NCBI GenBank assembly: GCA_038093515.1
Contig: JBBPSI010000052.1
Location: 62,001 to 126,000, forward strand
Direction of reading: 5' to 3'
DNA from: Butyriboletus loyo
Taxonomy: Eukaryota; Basidiomycota; Agaricomycetes; Boletales; Boletaceae
DNA length: 64,000 nucleotides
Shown one piece after another: positions 11,789-24,240 of the stretch. The position numbers were made by a program, and so were the translations under genes. Positions within the stretch are counted from its first letter, which is position 1; the number at the start of each line of letters is the position of its first letter. Under the pieces are notes generated by a model. That model worked only from the letters and a program-made list of their open reading frames with translations, was not told the origin of the DNA and ran no database searches.

Positions 11789-14700
11789 ATGTCATTATTC
11801 CTTGGAAGCCACATACTGCGCAATACAGCCTTTGCCAGTACCTTCGGCCGACGGCAACGATGCCTACTACAACTCCCGGGGAAGCTTACCGTATTCGGGA
11901 CGTACTACCTCTCCACCATGTCTAACAGCGATTTTCGCTTGCCATCGAATGTCCAACCGACTCACTATGATCTTATTATAAAGACGGACCTTAAGAAAGA
12001 GATATATGAGGGCCTCGTAAAGATCAGGTGAGCGTGCTCTTCTTTTTCTGGCATGTTCATGCTCACAATGAAATACTAGACTGGAGGTCAAGGAAAAGAC
12101 TTCTACTCTCACCTTCAACGTAGCAGATCTAAAATTGTCTGACACGTCGCTGTACTCTCATGATCTCAGGCTGCATCAGGCCATCGTATCCAGGACACTT
12201 GATTCTGAGACCGAGCGAGGTACTCTCGTTTTCCCTACAGCACTACCTGCCAACTCCGCTGCTACCTTGACTATCGCCTTTTCGGGAGAACTCACCGGTG
12301 CAATGATGGGGTACTACAAGTCTACATATGAGGATGATCACGAAAAGAAGGCATACAGTCTCACGCAGTTTGAGGTATGTTGATATACTGATCAATGCTG
12401 CATTCAACAAGTATTTGGTCTAAATGCATCCAACGTACAAGCCTACTGCTGCTCGACGTGCATTCCCTTGCTGGGATGAGCCTTCATTCAAGGCCAGATT
12501 TACAATCACGATGATATCCCGTATAGATACCACCAATCTAAGCAATATGTCTGTGGCTTCTGAGGAGGTTCACAAGCCTGAAACAGTCAACTGCGATGAT
12601 GCAGCTCTAGCTAAGATGTTTGCTGCCCTCTGCACCGAGGAACAAAGCAAGGATGAATGGAAGATCACCAAGTTCAATACAACACCCCTTGTGAGATGAC
12701 CTAGGAGTATGCACGTTTTCACAGACTGATCAATTGCTAGATGTCAACCTACCTTGTAGCCTACGCCAATGGGCAATTCAGTCATCTTGAGAGCTCATAC
12801 AAGAGTCCACTGACAGAGAAAATCCGACCACTCCGTATATATGGTAAGCATTCCCACCGCCGCGGATGATGTCGATTGTCGAGTCTTGTCAGGGACTCCG
12901 GATGTCATCGGTCGCGCACAGTACGCACTCGATGTGAAGACTAAGGTACTTCCGGTCTACGAACAAATTTTCGACATCGAGTATCCCCTTCCGAAACTAG
13001 ATACTCTGGTGGTAAGACACCTACATATTTGTTTCCGAGTAATCATGAGTGAATGCTCTAAAGGCCCACGACTTCGACGCCGGCGCCATGGAGAACTGGG
13101 TAACAGCCTCGAGTAGTTGGTGTCATTCCTGATTCTTAAAGGATTCGTAGGGGCTTATTACTGGACGTACGAGCGCATTTCTTATGAATTTGGATCGCTC
13201 CGATATGGCGACAAAGCAACGCATCACCGTCTTCCAATCTCACGAGGTGGCTCATATGTGGTTAGTAAATCTATTCGTATTGGTGTTACATGTACTCAAA
13301 CCCCGTCGAGGTTTGGAGACATTGCCACAATGGAATGGTGGGACTACTTATATTTAAACGAAGGGTTTGCCACCTTGGTATGTGTTCATTTCCACATTTT
13401 AGAGATTATCTTCACACTATGAAGATGGGTGAAGTTATCGTCGTCGGTATGTCTTAGCCCCTTCGTTTTGTGCTTTATTGACATCCACATCCAGACCGGT
13501 AAGATCGCTTCGGCTACATGCAGTCTTCCATTTGACCCTTGTTTAGTCTCTACCCTGAGTGGAAGGTCGACTCCAAGTTCATTACCGAACACCTGAATGA
13601 CGCTCTCGACCTTGACGCTAAGCTGTCTTCCCACCCGATCGAGGTTCAGTGTCCTGACGCTAATCAAATTAATCAAGTAAGCCACCAAACATGCATAATT
13701 TACCGACGGAATAGACAACAGTCTGTAGATATTTGACTCGCTGTCATATGCAAAAGCAGCCTCTGGTAAGGTTATCGTAGACGTAACCTAATATGACTCT
13801 TAAACTATCCAGTTCTCCGCATGCTGTGCAACTTCGTTGGGCAGGATATTTTCCTCAAAGGCGTTTCAATCTATCTCAAGGACCACCTCTATGGGAACAC
13901 GAATACGAAAGATCTGTGGGACGGAATCAACAAAGCCGCACACGTCCCGTCTGGGGTAGCAATTGATGTTTCGGAAATGATGGAGAACTGGATTATGAAG
14001 GTATAGTCGAGAAATTTGATGTCCCTGTTCGCTGTTTATCGGTGTTCGGATTTCATAGATGGGATTTCCGGTGCTCATCGTCACTGAAATGAAGGATGGA
14101 ATCAAAGTACGCCAAGATCGCTACCTTGAAACTGGTCCTGCCGAACAGAAGGACAATCAAACTATTTGGTATGTCGCTTATGTCTCCTCCGTGCGCCGCG
14201 CTGTTCACAAATACCTATAGGACTATTCCTCTCGCTGTCTTGACCGTAAATGCGACAGGGAGACCATTGATTGACAAGACTGCAGTGCTTGCTGCCCGTG
14301 AGACTACTCTTACGATAGACACGAGTAAACCATACAAACTGAATGCGGGGACGTATGGCGTTTGTATGCATTAGTTGCTCTTTTGTCCCTTGACCGTGCT
14401 TCTGATAGGTACACAGATAGGGTCCTTTACCCTGAGGAGCGGCTCGCTCGCATCACGCGTGAAGCGGCTGAGGGTGATGCCATTTTCTCCCTCAATGATC
14501 GCATAGGGCTAGTTCATGACGCCATGGCACTTGCCAAGTCTGGACACGCTACTGTTAGTAGTGCACTTACAGTGGTAGATATGTTCAGAAACGAGGCCGA
14601 GTGTCGGTATTTTTGTTTTGTGAGCATGTTATTCACTGACTCGTTGGTGAATTTGGCAGTTTTGGTTTGGGACAGTATCGCGGAAAACTTGGCTCTCCTA

Positions 14701-15896
14701 GTGTCGACGTGGTGGGAAGACGAGAGGATCGTCCGAGGTTTGAATGGGTTCAGAAAGGCAAGTGCTGCGATTCCGCGATTACATCCTATCATTAACCTGG
14801 TATTTTATGCAGGGTCTTTTCGGGCCGATCGTGGATAGGCTTGGCTATGTGTACTCACCATCTGAGCCCGTAGACATTTCACAGCTCCGAACAAAAGCCA
14901 TCGGACAGGCAGCTGCAGCCGGCGACCAAGCGTATGTAATCGTTGATACACACCGTGGGGCACAGTAGGTTAACATTGAAGAAGTGTCATTGACACACTT
15001 AGGGAAATGTTCAAGATCTATATGGTCACCAAAGATGAATCAAAGATCCCTGCAGACTTGTTCAGAACAACTGCTATAAATGTGCGTAAATTGTTCCACA
15101 ACGTGTTCGTTGACGAGAACTAAACATTACTAGGTTGTGAAATATGGGGGCACGGATGAATATAATTTCGTCAAAGGTCTTTATGAGGACCCAACTACAC
15201 TACCCTCTGTCGGTATATCTGTGATGTGCGTACACTGACCAATCGTTATCCCGGTACTCGTTTTCTTCATCTTCAACAGGTATGCAATGTGTGCAAGTAA
15301 AGACGAATCGTGCAACGCGGACACCGAGCATTTCATTCTCAACAAAGCCAGAAACCAGGACATTGTATACTTTTTCAATGGTCAGCAGATGAACTATGGT
15401 ACGAGACGAAGATCGGCCAAATTTTTCATGGACAACTTTGAAGTTGTGCGTCCACATATTTTCTTGGCTGGATGTGGTTGAGATAGCATGACACAGCTCG
15501 AGGAGCGATACAAGGGAAATTATTCCTTCAAGGGCGTTATCTCGGTGCGTCAATTCGCCTATGGATAAGCTTGTGTCGTGATCTCTGTGCTGGCAGGCCG
15601 TGCTCGGCAACCTGCACGCCGAGGGCGATATCGAAGCGATTAATAAATTCTTTGAGGTGAGTTTATCGCATCTCTGACATTCGCCCCAGTGCTTAAAAAG
15701 ATACAGCACAGAGACACTTCGCGATATTACCTCGCGCTTGCGCAGACACTCGACTCACTAGGAGCTTCCACTGCTTGGATTAAGGTGGGTTTCCAGGCGC
15801 TGATGCTCGTGAGGGTGAAACTAGATTGAATTGTGCATTTAGCGCTCAACGGCGGACATCTCTGAGTGGCTCGAGAAACGCAGTGGGAAGCTATAG
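11789..15896 (+). CDS. M1-family zinc aminopeptidase (puromycin-sensitive/Aap1-Ape2 type)
   Basis: Gluzincin aminopeptidase that removes N-terminal residues from peptides. It has many small exons. The N-terminal beta domain starts with FRLPSNVQPTHYDLIIKTDL. The substrate-binding exopeptidase motif GAMENW is at about 13082-13099, joined to GLITGRTSAFL in the next exon. The zinc site HEVAH (about 13245-13260) is followed across an intron by WFGDIATMEWWDYLYLNEGF, giving HEXXH-x18-E. The ERAP1-type C-terminal helical domain ends with ISEWLEKRSGKL and TAG at 15894-15896. Two starts are possible. The ATG at 11918 gives the cytosolic-length protein. The in-frame ATG at 11789 adds 43 residues with several Arg and no Asp or Glu, like a mitochondrial leader. 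Yeast has paralogues of both lengths. I list the longer form. Confidence 0.92.
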
Positions 15897-16137
15897 ATAC
15901 GATTTTTTTTTCTCGCACGAAAGTTGAACGTTCAAGGAGCTTGAGTGTGCACGAACGTTCATGTATTACATAAGATATCTCAAAGTAAACACTGGTTGCT
16001 CAACGTTGAGCTCAGCGTCTGCGACAACGACGAACACATTCCCATTGGGATTCCTCGCAAACCACTGGGTTATGAATCTTATGATTCATTGACCGCTGAA
16101 ACATATTTGTGCCCCCAAGGATCGATATTATTCTCAG

Positions 16138-18315
16138 ATGCCAGCCTTTGATCCAGTTCGAGACGCAGCCCTGAACTCGCCGGTGTCCCCGTCAAAGCCC
16201 CTTCCAACGCATGCCCACGACGCCGACTTGGACAGACATGAAAGACACTCATTTGATGTCCCTTCCTCCTCCTCGTCGCGTCCGTCCTCCTCGCGAGCAA
16301 CCAACAGCCCGACTGTAGCCCGTCGGGCCACCGATCTAGCAGTCCTGCTTAACTCGGAGCCCCAGGAGCCACGCACACCAGGTTCTGCGCGGCCATCGAG
16401 CTTGTCACATCTGCTACTGGGTACCGACACCCAATCGCCTTTGTCGTCGTTGCCGACGACGACGGCATCGAATGGGGAAGTGGACAGACTGGCTGGTGCG
16501 CCGTCGCTGCGCCGTCGGAGCAATCTCCCAGTGCTCGACATTCCGCGGACGGACACATTGCCAGAGGATGGACAGTCGCAGCATTTCTCACGCCAACCTC
16601 CACCTCCACCATCTCGTCCACCTTTCCAGGTCGAATCTGCCCCGCGTGTCCCTCCCTCTTCCCCTCTCTCCCACTCTCCCGTCAGAGCTCCCTCCCGTCC
16701 CTCTTCTTCCTCGGACCCCCTCACTGTCCCAACAATGTTTCCTTCATCACCTCTATCCACCATCCCATACAACCCTCGCAATCGCAGGACGCCTGCAGGC
16801 TCTGTTCTTGTCCCGTTGACACCGCAGGAAATGGACTTCTATCGACACTTCCGCGGTACCGGCACACAACTTCTCCTCTCCAAGCGAAAACGTGAGCGCA
16901 GTAGATCTCCAGACAACGCTCTGCCTGTAAAACGGCATGCTGGCGATGTGGGTAAAGTGATCAACCACTGTGAGTCTCTTATGCAGTTCCCTCGGTGTAT
17001 TTTTGACCTATCTCTCCTATGCGCAGATAATATGCGCCCTGAAGTCGGTGTCAAGCAACGCATGGAGTCTCCCATCATCGGCCTCAAATATTTTAATAAT
17101 TGGGTGAAATCTGTGTTGATCACGCGCTTTGCTCACCCAGCCCTCGCTGCTTCCCTCGTATCGCATCCCTCTGCACCGGGCAGAGGACGTGGCAAGGTCC
17201 TCGATCTCGGTTGTGGCAAGGGTGGGGACCTGACTAAGTGGTCGAAAGCTCACGTTAAAGAGCTGGTCTGCGCCGGTAAGTGGTTACCAGTTCCTCCCGA
17301 TAGCTGTTTATCTCGCTGATGATACGTCAATCTGTAGATATCGCTGATATTTCCGTCACTCAGGCCCGTGAAAGATGGCAGATGATGCCTCACCCCCGTT
17401 TTGACGCCACGTTCGCCGCAATCGACTGTTATACCGAACCACTCTCAAAAGCTTTCCAACCGGAGCGACTCGCGCAGCCTTTCGATGTTATCTCGATGCA
17501 ATTTTGTATGCACTACGCTTTCGAATCGTCACAAAAAGCGCGGTGTATGCTTCGTAATGTGAGCCAGTACCTCCGCAAGGGTGGGGTATTTCTCGGTACT
17601 ATTCCCAATGCCGATCAATTATTGTATGCGTTATTCTTGTTCAACTTCCTGCCGAAAGGATAACACCGCTCTCAGAGAACGATTGGATGCATTGCCACCT
17701 TCTGCAACTGACCTCTCTTTTGGTAACGCAGTTTATAAGATACGCTTTGAAGATCGGCAATCTCGCCCGCTCTTTGGGCATCGTTATTACTTTTTCCTCA
17801 AGGATGCTGTTGAAGATGTGCCGGAGTACATTGTAGACTGGGACAACTTTGTAGGGTGAGTTTCCTGTGTCTGTAGCTTCGTGACACCATCTGTCTTCTT
17901 GACCCTGGGTACGGCGCGAATGGCTTCGGGGCTGTGAGCCCACAACTCCCGATGATCTTCGCATTTGCGTTGTTTGTTACCGGAGATTGGGGTTTCGGTT
18001 GTCTATCCAAAATGTCTGATCCCTTTAGAAGGCTGGTTTTCTTACTGTTTCATTACAGTTTGGCCGCGGAATATTCCCTCCACCCGATTTACAAGGAAGA
18101 ATTCCATCAAATATTTGCAGAACACTCCGAACAGGAGGAGTTCAAGGATCTCATGGTGCGCATGAAGGTTGTGGATGCAAATGGCGAGAGCGCGATGGAC
18201 GAGGATCAGTGGGAAGCCGCTAGTGAGCCGTTTTACTTGTGTCTCCTGACGAATCGATTATTGATCATGATGCGTGTCAGACATCTACATTGGGTTTGCG
18301 TTTGAGAAGCGGTGA
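16138..18315 (+). CDS. ABD1: mRNA cap guanine-N7 methyltransferase (Abd1)
   Basis: Nuclear enzyme that transfers a methyl group from SAM to the cap guanine. The first about 240 residues are Ser/Pro-rich and disordered, ending in a basic nuclear-signal-like run (KRKRERSRSPDN). The catalytic part starts at YNMRPEVGVKQRMESPI and carries IIGLKYFNNWVKSVLI, the cap-methyltransferase signature. The SAM motif VLDLGCGKGGDLTKW follows, then DIADISVTQARERW and FDVISMQFCMHYAFES. Later exons contain GVFLGTIPNADQLL, FGHRYYFFLKDAVEDVPEY and LHPIYKEEFHQIFAEHSEQ. The last short exon reads DIYIGFAFEKR followed by TGA at 18313-18315. Domain order and length match fungal Abd1 apart from the long N-terminal extension, which is common in basidiomycetes. 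It is convergent with RSP5. Confidence 0.92.
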
Positions 18316-18557
18316 GGTCACTATTGCGAACGGTCTTCTGGAAGTGTTTCGTACGATTTCTGTTCTGATATTGCTTAGCGTGTAACGTGCGATATGATAA
18401 AGCTTGCGACGGACTCAACCAACTCAGTGCAGGCCGAGTCTATACAAACAACAATACGTCCCAGTAAGATTACAGATGATAGGATGTCATTCAGCCGTGA
18501 AGGTACGAAAAGGTGAAGGTGGGGTAAATAGGGTGTTCTATTCTCTCCCTGCAAAGT

Positions 18558-21526
18558 TTATTCCTGACCAAATCCAACGGTCTCCCTGTGAACACAAGCC
18601 CGTCAGCGAGCTAAGTGAATCTAACAAACTATGAACTTACTCTACAGCAAGCGTGAGCTTTTGCTCCAAGCTCGCGTAATCCTTGTACGGTGGCAAATCA
18701 ATGCGGTTGAAACAAGTATGACTCTTCGGTAATTGTGACGGATCACCAGATTTCTCGATTGTGAAACGCCTCGGACCATCTGAGCCTTGTAGATCTTTGA
18801 AGCCGTTGACGGGAATACGCGATGTACCCGTTGCAAATTGTAACAGCCGGGATTTGCGTTCGGGTGGCCAACTACGGATACACTTCCAGAACCATTGGAT
18901 CACTTCGTCGTTCACCTCGTAGCCTCGGTAATCAGTATGTTTGGTCCAATCGTCACTGTAAAAGGATAAGCTTTGTAGTAGCGCCGCAATGTAAACACCA
19001 GAAACTTACACATCAATTTCAGACATCCCACCAATAAGCAACTCGAGTTCTCGTTCATCGAAGACCGTGATTAGTTCTTGTGGGATTAACTCGCTGAATC
19101 CCGACATAAAGGCTTCAAATTGATCTTTGATGCGCTTCGAGATACGATACTCGACCACGGCATCCACATAATCTTTCTTGTTCTCCTCGGTCACGGGAAT
19201 GTCTGTGCCGCCAGGCTTCAGCTCAATCGTCACGAGTTCTCCGAATCGTTCTTCGGATGTAGTGAAAGTCTCATCGATAACATCTGTAATGTCATTTTCG
19301 CTGGGTCTCGAATGAGTATCCAAAAAGACTAGATGCGCGGGAAGCTTACAACATCCACGTGAGACCGCGGTGAAGTTCTGCATCAACAGATTCCAGGTCA
19401 GATAGTGTGACCTTCTTCCTCAAGATCATCTTGTAGAAGCTGACAATAAAGTATGCGTCGAGGAAGCGTCGATGGAAGATACCAAGTCCAAGACAACGTC
19501 CGATGAACTTGAAGTAATTCAAATGTTCAGGGTTTACACCTGAGGCAGGGTTGATTTGCAGAGTGTAGTTATCGTGCGCAGAGTATTCAAACAGGCAATA
19601 GAATGGGTTGAACATCTCGTGCGAGAGAAGGAAGAAGAACTCTCTGATGAAAGGTCAGTTTGCGATCTACCATCTATGCTCATCGACGCACCTAGAAAGG
19701 CCACCGTAGTCCAATCCATCCTCGCCATCGAATTTAATCATCAAACGCTTCTTTAGATCATTAGGCGTCTGCCTCATGATCTCCGCGTAACTGTCCTCGA
19801 AGATGTGGTTTCGCCTGACTTTGATCTGGCAATTACCTGGTTGTGCCCGCATGGCGGGTTGGCTGCGGAAATAGATAAGCTTCCTCCGGAAATCGCGTTT
19901 GTATTGTGGCACATTTGCGTCCAACGACGATGGAAGACGGGGATCGTCCCATGTTGTGGTCTTGGTATTGTGATCGACAAAGTATACACGTGCAGTAGAG
20001 GTGAGACGCATCTCCCATCCAGAGGGTAAAGGTCCAAGCTGAGAAATAGCCTGTGGTTGGAGCGCTGTATTTTGGCCGTTGGGTCCCATGACGCGGATAA
20101 TTGTCTGGCGACGAGGGTCGACCCAAGTGGTTGTGCGAGTGTTATGGTCGACATAGTATGGGCGCCCTTCGGGGGTGTACCTTTCCTCCCATCCAGCGGG
20201 AAGACTGCCAGTGCCCGCAGTGGTGATGTTATTGCTTGCAGCGAGGGCGGCTGCTGAAGTGTTGTTCGAAGTAGGCTGAGGTGTAGTTGAACCGATACGG
20301 TGAACATTCGCTTGTGTATTAGCACGGCCGACATCAACCATGTCATCTGCTAGAATACGACGAGAATGCTGGTCTCTGGCTGCGTTCGTCTCCGAGTCCT
20401 GATTATTGGTATTCACTGATTGATCCGGGGATGGTCGGTTCCAAGTTGTGGTTCGCGTGTTGTGATCTACGTAGTAAGTTCGGCCAAGAGGATCAATACG
20501 GCGTTCCCACCCAGGAGGCAGTGCTCCAAACTGGTCGACATTGGGGTTGAAGTTTCTTTGTTGATTAGTTGCCCCAGATACTGTTGCAGAAGTTGTAGGA
20601 TTGGACTGTTGAACAGCCGCAAGTGCCGCTACACCTCCCGAGCTAACAGGACGATTAGATTGGGAAGGCGACTGATCCTGATCGGCGAGACCAGATGAGG
20701 GAGATGGTACATGGGCATTTGACACTGGCATCAACGGTGTCGCGACCTCGGCTGCGTGTGCGCTGGAGGTTCGGGACAGAGCACTGCCAGACGGACCGTT
20801 AGGCGAAAGAGAGATAGTGGACTCGTTCATGCCCATGTCAGCTAATGCAGTGGTAACGCCCTGTACCTGAGAGGGTCCAGGGTTGGAGATGGGTTGATTG
20901 ACATTAGTCGACAAGTAAATGATGAGCTTGCCGTGCACCACAAGGTTATCGTTGGACTTTTTGAGATCCAGGGTCAGCATTTCTGGAGAAATTTGAGTTC
21001 ATCGGGCGTGCAGAATGACGCTCCACTAGCGAGCACTTACCATGTCCACCCAGTTCAAGATCAAGAACGTCGCTGACTCTGACATTGACAACTCCAAGAA
21101 AACCCTGGTCGCGCCTCTTGAATTTGCGCTGGTCAAATATCTGGACAGCGACAACAGAAGAATCCTTGACGGTGCTGTGGAGATAAAGATGAAAAAGCGT
21201 ACTCGAGGAGGAAGAGAAACCACCATTCACATGTCAAAGCTCTCATTCCAGTATGGGTTTAAAGTCTTCTTTATGACGCTGGTGGTGTGCGTCTGCTCTG
21301 CGTCCACGGTGATGACCGCAAAGGGGTCGGGGAGGCGAAAAACATCCCGCTTCGATAATCCGTCTGCGGCAACAACTATTGCGCCGTCAGTTTCTATGTA
21401 GATCAACGACGCTACAGTAAGCAGCCAGACGTACCCGTTATCCGGATTTTCTTCCTGCTGTTAGGGTGTGAGCGCTGCTGTGAGAGAGAAGATGGGATAT
21501 ACTGACAGGTGTGCAGGGGTCGACAT
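18558..21526 (-). CDS. RSP5: NEDD4-family HECT E3 ubiquitin ligase Rsp5 (C2-WW3-HECT)
   Basis: Ubiquitin ligase for membrane-protein sorting, transcription-factor processing and other tasks. The start MSTPAHL at 21526 splices into [20 protein letters not shown], the beginning of the C2 domain. C2 continues with [19 protein letters not shown] and [19 protein letters not shown]. Three WW domains follow: [20 protein letters not shown] (about 20530-20440), [20 protein letters not shown] (about 20205-20120) and [20 protein letters not shown] (about 20030-19945). The HECT domain contains [20 protein letters not shown], the E2-binding region, and near its C-terminus the catalytic cysteine in [12 protein letters not shown] (about 18720-18690). 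A last short exon gives ETVGFGQE with the stop at 18558-18560, preserving the acidic family tail. A Gln/Ser/Asn-rich linker separates C2 from WW1. All expected domains are intact. Confidence 0.95.
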
Positions 21527-22178
21527 CGGGTTGAGGAAGGGAACAGCGCGAGGTCGAATGACTGGCCTCGATGACTGAAATGCAGACGATCAAGATACTG
21601 GCGCTGCTGCGCGTCGACAAGGACGACGACAAACCGAGCCGAGTGCCGGGTTCCTCATTTTCAGACACCGCCCGCAGGGTACCCATTCGGCAGTCATTCG
21701 GCACCCGACACACCGACAGAATAAAATAAAATAAAAATATGATAGAGCCGATAAACTTTTGGCTTGTGCGCAGATTCACTTGTTCAGGGATAGTCTGTCG
21801 TTCCGACACACAAATAATTCAGGTCGTTCACTGTTGGATACCTTCCAAAAGGGAATTCGCCTCTGAGTTGAAGCGAATACTGGCGCCGAGGGTGGGAAAT
21901 ACTCCTGCTGGCTGGTCGGGCAACTTGAATGGTCAAGGTCAAGTCAAGAAGGGTAAACGAATGAGAAAGGGACGCATGCAGCCCTAAAAACGATGCGACA
22001 GTCGCAAGATGACAGTGACCATAAGCGCTGTGGCGTACTGGTCCCAAAAAGGGTGGTTACTTTATGTAGTCTTGTCAATGTTTCCTCTAGGACATGCCAC
22101 CCGCTTAATGAAAGCAGTTGCACGTAGCCCCCGCACGGACCTCCCTCGCACCGTTGTATACAGCACCCAACGTTCAAA
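21527..22178. promoter_or_regulatory. Divergent intergenic region between RSP5 and the NRBF2-like gene
   Basis: Holds the 5' flanks of two divergent genes. An A/T-rich run (AATAAAATAAAATAAAAATA) lies at 21719-21738. No conserved protein or RNA was recognised. A minus-strand open frame at 21438-21809 overlaps the RSP5 start and looks fortuitous. Confidence 0.35.
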
Positions 22179-23887
22179 ATGTCGACGACAGAGTCACCCT
22201 TGCATGTCGTGAGTATAGTCGTAATCGGAAACGTCCGCACGCTCAAGTGGAAGCCGCAGGCACACCAACATGCAGCAAATGCTGAAGATTTCCTGAATGA
22301 AGGATTATTGATTCCTGCTGCAGAGGAGCATGCAAAAGCCGCGAAAGCCTTCTTGCAATGCGAAGAGAAATCAAATGATAGTAATGTACTTCTTCCCCTT
22401 CGTTATCGGATGCCCGTATGTCTCTCAGCGTTGAGCTTTTGTTCGCAGACGAAACGTACACTCCGTATGCTTTACAACGAGCACATCAAAGCAGAAAGAG
22501 ATCTCGAGCGGAGGATCGCCAAGCTACGAGAGGAGAACAAAGATCCGACTCTTCCGCAGAGGATGTCCCTTGCTCAAACACATGCCGAACGCAGTTCTTC
22601 AGCCTCAAGTGGCGGACGCCATACTTCTTACCTAGCTCCATCGCCTCCACTACCTTCCAGTGCTTCTCTGCGACTGATGGATTCACAGAACAATGTCGAT
22701 GAATCCTTTATGGTACTTGGGCAACGGGTACGTAATAGCCTTCTGAATGTATTCTTCCTCGTCAGTTGACCTTTCATATCCGTGTCGAGAAAAGTCAGAT
22801 CCGGGGGATGCTTTCAACCACTTCTGGCAAATCATGGAAGGGATGCTGGACAATCTTTCTCAGCCTGTCGCTTTCACCACGGCCCCCCTCGGAACGGAAC
22901 CTGGTTATTCAGGGAAAATGGGGTTGAAACGAGATGGGAGCTTGGGGAGCGAAACTGAGCGTGAAGAAGCATTTGTTTCCAAATTCTCTCGGAAGCTCGG
23001 GCTTGATGGCAGGCCAAAATTAAGTATGTCCGTTCCATGGTAATATCAGTAACCACACTCATGCTATTGGCACAGAACAAAATACTGTTCTAGAAGAAAC
23101 TGACGAAGAAGTATTGGCAGACGACGGTAGGTCCTGCCACCAATGAAATGAAATCCTCCCGATATCAATTAACTCCGTCTTGTTTGGATGATAGGTGACG
23201 ACCTGTCGGAATCATTCTGCCTGATACCCTCCGAATCGGAGCCGGCAACGCCAGTGCTAAGGAAAGAAAACGTTTCGCTTAGGCAAGAGATAGAGGAGAT
23301 GCAAAGAAGGCTTGCTGAAGCAGAGCGCGCACTACAATTACGCAAGGAACAAGATCAAATGTTACGGGATAGTATAGTGATGGCACGACATCAGGTAGGA
23401 TCCACATTTTTACCTTGTCGCATCGTATTCATACATGAATTCTGTGGCGCAGGCACAAAGGGCTATGGGAGCCTCTCTTGTCTTACAACGACCCGGTGGA
23501 CAACAGCCGGTGGTTGATCTCGGCGCCCTCAATATCAATATACCATCTGTTCCTACTCCCATGGCAGCCCTTAATGCAGGACGTGACCGCGAGGCGCAAC
23601 TCTTGCGTCGGATAAGGGACCTCGAAGAAGAGCTTCGTGTTGCTCGTGTAGAAAATGACAAACAGGTTGGTTACGACTGCGACAAGCATCATCGTCATCT
23701 AACATCGAATGTTACACAGAAAGTCATGATTGCACGGTTTCGTGAACGGTGGGAGAAACTAAAGGAGTCAGCGAAACGAAAGAAGGATGCCAAAGCTGCT
23801 GCAGAGGCCACGAAGGCTGGCGTCCGTGAGCGTATCGAGGAAGAACCTGAAGCTGAGCAAGAGCTGGATGACGCAGGTCACGCCTAG
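22179..23887 (+). CDS. MIT/coiled-coil protein, NRBF2/Atg38-like
   Basis: Several exons encode a protein of roughly 400 residues. The N-terminal helical hairpin (AHQHAANAEDFLNEGLLIPA, then AAEEHAKAAKAFLQCEEKSN, and after an intron TKRTLRMLYNEHIKAERDLE) has the spacing of an MIT domain, as in NRBF2/Atg38, the accessory subunit of the autophagy PI3-kinase complex I. The middle is Ser/Pro-rich. The C-terminal half is coiled coil: LRKENVSLRQEIEEMQRRLA, DREAQLLRRIRDLEEELRVA, and last MIARFRERWEKLKESAKRKK with an acidic end. The last motif is common in fungal proteins annotated Atg38-like. The first apparent intron (39 nt, a multiple of three) may be retained. The family assignment is plausible but rests on the MIT pattern and domain order. 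Confidence 0.5.
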
Positions 23888-24240
23888 TCCATCCACATAG
23901 CCTTCTGGGGATCAGTGCTTTTTTATTGGTGTTCAAGCTATATTGACCATATTGTATCATTAGCTACGTATACCGACTATTGACAACATTGAATATCCAA
24001 TCTGTCGCAGGCGCGAAAGATTCACTTGCTAGCCTAGGAACTTTATGTTGGCTCCTGGATGCAAGGATACTAGAACATCCGTGGCCTCGCGAGAAATCAC
24101 TACATCCAAGGCCCACGACATACACGCTTTTCACCGGACAAGACGGGTGTCACCTTTCCCTGCGTGGTTGTGTTCGTTGCGGAGGATCCAGGCGCGGTAG
24201 ATCTTTGGGCCGAAGGATAGCAAATTTATTATAGTCCCCG
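23888..24240 (+). other. Spacer between the NRBF2-like gene and the retroelement relic
   Basis: 3' flank of the NRBF2-like gene followed by unassigned sequence. The part from about 23980 on could be further decayed retroelement DNA, but I see no conserved residues that prove it. Confidence 0.3.

Noticed and set aside
16134..16781. 215-codon minus-strand open frame, Gly/Glu/Arg-rich
   Set aside because: It is the complement of the Ser/Pro-rich N-terminus of the cap methyltransferase, a usual artefact in such composition.
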